A program made the position numbers and the translations under genes. The notes below the pieces were generated by a model, which searched no databases, was not told the DNA's origin, and saw only the letters and a program-made list of their open reading frames with translations. A stretch of 64,000 nucleotides of DNA, from NCBI GenBank assembly GCA_951217055.1, contig OX578286.1, positions 30,448,720 to 30,512,719 on the forward strand, in the 5' to 3' direction. This stretch comes from Gerris lacustris (Eukaryota; Arthropoda; Insecta; Hemiptera; Gerridae). Positions 61,745-64,000 of this stretch are shown here, piece by piece; position 1 is the stretch's first letter; each line of letters starts with the position of its first letter.

Positions 61745-62008
61745 TGTCGGTCAATTCGTGTTTGGTTTCCTTTGCTGGTGGTCTTTGATTTTTAACTTAT
61801 AAACCGAAGTCAGAAATCTTTTATTTTCGTGTTTTTATTTCATTTGATTATTTGTTATTTTTTTAATCATGTTCTTTTTATTACATATGTAGAGAATGGT
61901 TTACTGTGAATTGTTAATTAACTAATAGAAGACAATAGATAGCACGTTGTTTCTCTTTTTGATATCAGTTTATTGTTTGGAATCGATCAAACTTCTATTT
62001 TATTCGCT

Positions 62009-62240
62009 ATGGCCGGTATGGAACCGCTTGAAATCGTACGTGCCGACGATTTCGTTGAATATTTCCTATTTCCAACTGTGGATTCGGAATCGGCTAAATC
62101 TCTGACAAGTTATATGGAAAGTTTATTAAAACATATATACGATTTGGTCAAGCCACACACCGAAAATTACATATGGCATAAAGACGAATTCCAGCTCCTT
62201 CATAGAAACACAGGGGATTTCCCGCCGGTCGATACCAAAG
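62009..62240 (+). CDS. ecd: Ecdysoneless (ECD/SGT1) protein, coding exon 1
   Basis: ATG at 62009 (context GCT-ATG-G) opens 77 codons plus one base, ending at a strong donor AAAG|GTAAGT (62241). The text begins MAGMEPLEIVRADDFVEYFL and ends with DFPPVDTK. VEYFLFP and the YIWHKDEFQL segment match the N-terminal region of the ECD family (human ECD has VEYCLFL and YIWQNQPFNL). ECD is needed for ecdysone production and cell survival in flies and acts with the R2TP complex and the Prp8 splicing machinery. An in-frame TTG at 61973 is upstream but is not a plausible eukaryotic start. Exon 2 restores the frame. Confidence 0.92.
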
Positions 62241-62606
62241 GTAAGTTGAAAACCCGCTTTAATAAATAAGTAACTTTTTTATAAATTGATATCTATTTAA
62301 GTTATTATTTGCTAGGTCTTTATATCTGTAGTTTGAAATTTCCACCAATCAGATACGGATATTTCAAGGTCAATGTCACAAACTTCATAATCACAAACCA
62401 TGCGGGGTTTTTAATAAATAATTTCAAGAAAAATTATTAATTTGTTTAGAAGGTTAATGACCTAATATTGACCATTAACTTGTCAATTATATGGATTTTA
62501 TCATATATTAGACATTAAAATTTATTTTTTGATGTTTTTGTTTCTCTTTATAAAATGGCAAGTTTTGATATGATTATTTTAAGTTCAATATTTGTTTTTT
62601 TCTTTT

Positions 62607-63196
62607 GCTTCTGAGCTTATTGAAGGTAACGGAAGCTATGTGATCGTTCTGAAGAAGGAAAATATTTTATGTCCCCGATTTCAAAACTTCCATGACAGAA
62701 ATCCGTTTCAGACATCAGGGAACATTTTTACTTCTGTGTCTTGTCGGTCTGCCGCTCAATTTTTTTGAACCAACATATCTTAAAAACTACGTGACCAATT
62801 TTAATGAAATTTGTATTGTAGGTCATAATTAGCTCATTGTTGGTACCATATAAGTTTTAACCTTCTGCGCTCATTTGTTTCTCCTCCACATGCGCACAAA
62901 CACACATTTATTTACACCTATAGCTTCTAAAGTGTTTATCTGATTTCTATGAAACTTTTATAGAAAGTAACCCGCAGATAGCCCCACATTAATTTTTAAC
63001 CGTCTGCGCTCTTTAACTTTTACTAAATTGATTCTTTAATTCCTGTAAAAAATCAAAACAATTTTGACAGATTCAATAAACGGGGGAAACAATTAAACAA
63101 TTTAGACAAGAATGGCTTGTAAAAGTATAAAATCAATAAAGTACGTGATAGGATACGAGGAAGCTATGTGCCACACCTATTGGTAGTCTATTTTTG
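62607..63196 (+). repeat. R1 dispersed repeat, full-length copy in ecd intron
   Basis: GCTTCTGAGCTTATTGAAGG to GAGGAAGCTATGTGCCACAC, about 590 bp, without the 3' minisatellite seen in two other copies. The best single reference for R1 in the window. Confidence 0.85.
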
Positions 63197-63530
63197 TTAT
63201 TATTTAAATATTAATTTTACCACAAAACTATGGTTAACACTTATATAGTATGGGATACCCCTAACCTTGTGGCTGATGATCCAAGAATTCACCTTGTGGG
63301 CAGTGAGTAAATGTTGGTAAAATTCTGTAAAATTAATAAAAAAAATACTTACTTCTTCACCTAAGTTGATAGCCAATCACCAACCACTAAGCCTGCTGAC
63401 TGATAAGAGTGGTTCCTTTAAAGAGTAGAGGGCAACTTTCTAAAATTCTCACTATCCACTTCAAAATCTCCCACAGAGATTTATCAGATTGTGTCTGAAG
63501 TGGTGGGGAGAGCAAATGCCCAATTGAAAT

Positions 63531-63840
63531 GAGAAAGATCCATCATTTCATGGTTTTGATTGAGAAAGATCCATCATTTCATGGTTTTGATTGAGAAAGA
63601 TCCATCATTTCATGGTTTTGATTGAGAAAGATCCATCATTTCATGGTTTTGATTGAGAAAGATCCATCATTTCATGGTTTTGATTGAGAAAGATCCATCA
63701 TTTCATGGTTTTGATTGAGAAAGATCCATCATTTCATGGTTTTGATTGAGAAAGATCCATCATTTCATGGTTTTGATTGAGAAAGATCCATCATTTCATG
63801 GTTTTGATTGAGAAAGATCCATCATTTCATGGTTTTGATT
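63531..63840. repeat. 31-bp minisatellite, ten perfect copies
   Basis: The unit starts GAGAAAGATCCATCATTTCA and ends TGGTTTTGATT. Ten copies fill exactly 310 bp with no visible difference. The array ends 21 bp before ecd exon 2 (63862), so it borders the branch-point and polypyrimidine region. Confidence 0.95.
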
Positions 63841-63861
63841 GTATAATTAATACTGTTTCAG

Positions 63862-63979
63862 AGGAACTACCACCACATTTATACGGAGTGACTCACTACG
63901 GTGAGAATATTGAAGATGAATGGTTCATTGTACATTTGTTGACCCATCTAACAAAATCCATTACAGGACTTATTGCCAG
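63862..63979 (+). CDS. ecd: Ecdysoneless (ECD/SGT1) protein, coding exon 2
   Basis: After the acceptor CTGTTTCAG the reading frame completes the split codon from exon 1 (G|AG, Glu) and continues LPPHLYGVTHYGENIEDEWF, then IVHLLTHLTK and GLIAR. GENIEDEWFIV is the hallmark of the ECD family (human: GDNIEDEWFIVYVIKQITK). The donor AG|GTATTA at 63980 fits, because the text after it (YYLLEV) no longer resembles the family. The remaining exons lie beyond the window end. Confidence 0.92.
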
Positions 63980-64000
63980 GTATTATCTATTAGAGGTCGA

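Larger units (their letters stand above)
61188..62008. promoter_or_regulatory. Divergent promoter region, unidentified gene / ecd
   Basis: An ~820-bp interval between two opposite start codons. It holds a perfect DRE and two perfect E-box core elements, listed separately, and no TATA box at an obvious position. This is the housekeeping-type layout known from insects. Confidence 0.6.
62241..63861 (+). other. ecd intron 1
   Basis: GTAAGT donor, CTGTTTCAG acceptor (63853-63861). It contains an R1 copy, a spacer and a perfect minisatellite, so most of its length is repeat. Confidence 0.85.

Noticed and set aside
61973..62008. Upstream TTG start for ecd
   Set aside because: TTG is not a normal eukaryotic start, and ATG 62009 has a good context and gives the expected family N-terminus.
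63531..63840. CRISPR-like array
   Set aside because: The 31-bp units are directly adjacent with no spacers and lie in an insect intron.

Overview
This is AT-rich, repeat-dense nuclear DNA from an insect. The evidence is eukaryotic GT-AG splice signals, a recognisable ecdysoneless (ecd) gene, insect-type core promoter motifs (DRE TATCGATA and E-box AACAGCTG), and many arthropod-type transposon families. The order of insect cannot be decided from the sequence. Protein-coding DNA is a small fraction of the window.

Genes. (1) Positions 40407-43339 (+) hold one very long exon of an unrecognised protein of about 977 residues: basic N-terminus, Ser/Pro/Arg-rich disordered body, acidic coiled coil and C-terminal hydrophobic tail. 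It is broken by an apparent one-base deletion at about 41213. An acceptor just upstream (40401-40402) shows that at least one more 5' exon lies further left, so some or all of 1-40402 may be its intron. (2) Positions 61079-61187 (-) are a likely first coding exon of an unidentified gene. (3) Positions 62009-63979 (+) carry the first two coding exons of ecd, which continues past the window end. Genes 2 and 3 are divergent across an ~820-bp interval with a perfect DRE and two perfect E-boxes.

Repeats. 1-40 kb is a mosaic of dispersed families, named here R1 to R6, plus minisatellites. R1 has about a dozen copies, two of which carry a ~120-bp tandem array at the 3' end. R2 has at least seven copies and a Pol III B-box-like segment. 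R3 is a ~580-bp foldback. R4, R5 and R6 have two or three copies each. Five hAT-type non-autonomous elements have 8-bp target-site duplications (13855-14099, 24484-25873, 29223-30516, 39139-39913, 54502-59825). The last is split by a young LTR retrotransposon (55051-59382) whose 1170-bp LTRs look identical and whose only ORF fuses a Gag-like N-terminus to an integrase C-terminus. Other items are a decayed Ty1/copia fragment, a TA-flanked element with a broken zinc-finger transposase tail, an intact tRNA-derived SINE, and two unrelated inverted-repeat elements with outward-pointing hammerhead-ribozyme-like motifs.

Notable tandem arrays: a 24-bp satellite at 18.4-19.2 kb that spells a protein-like octapeptide in two frames, an 84-bp array at 37.8-38.3 kb, and ten perfect 31-bp copies ending 21 bp before ecd exon 2. 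The most interesting items are the hammerhead-like palindromes, the frameshift in the large exon, the nested LTR-in-hAT insertion with its triplicated primer-site region, and the ecd divergent promoter.
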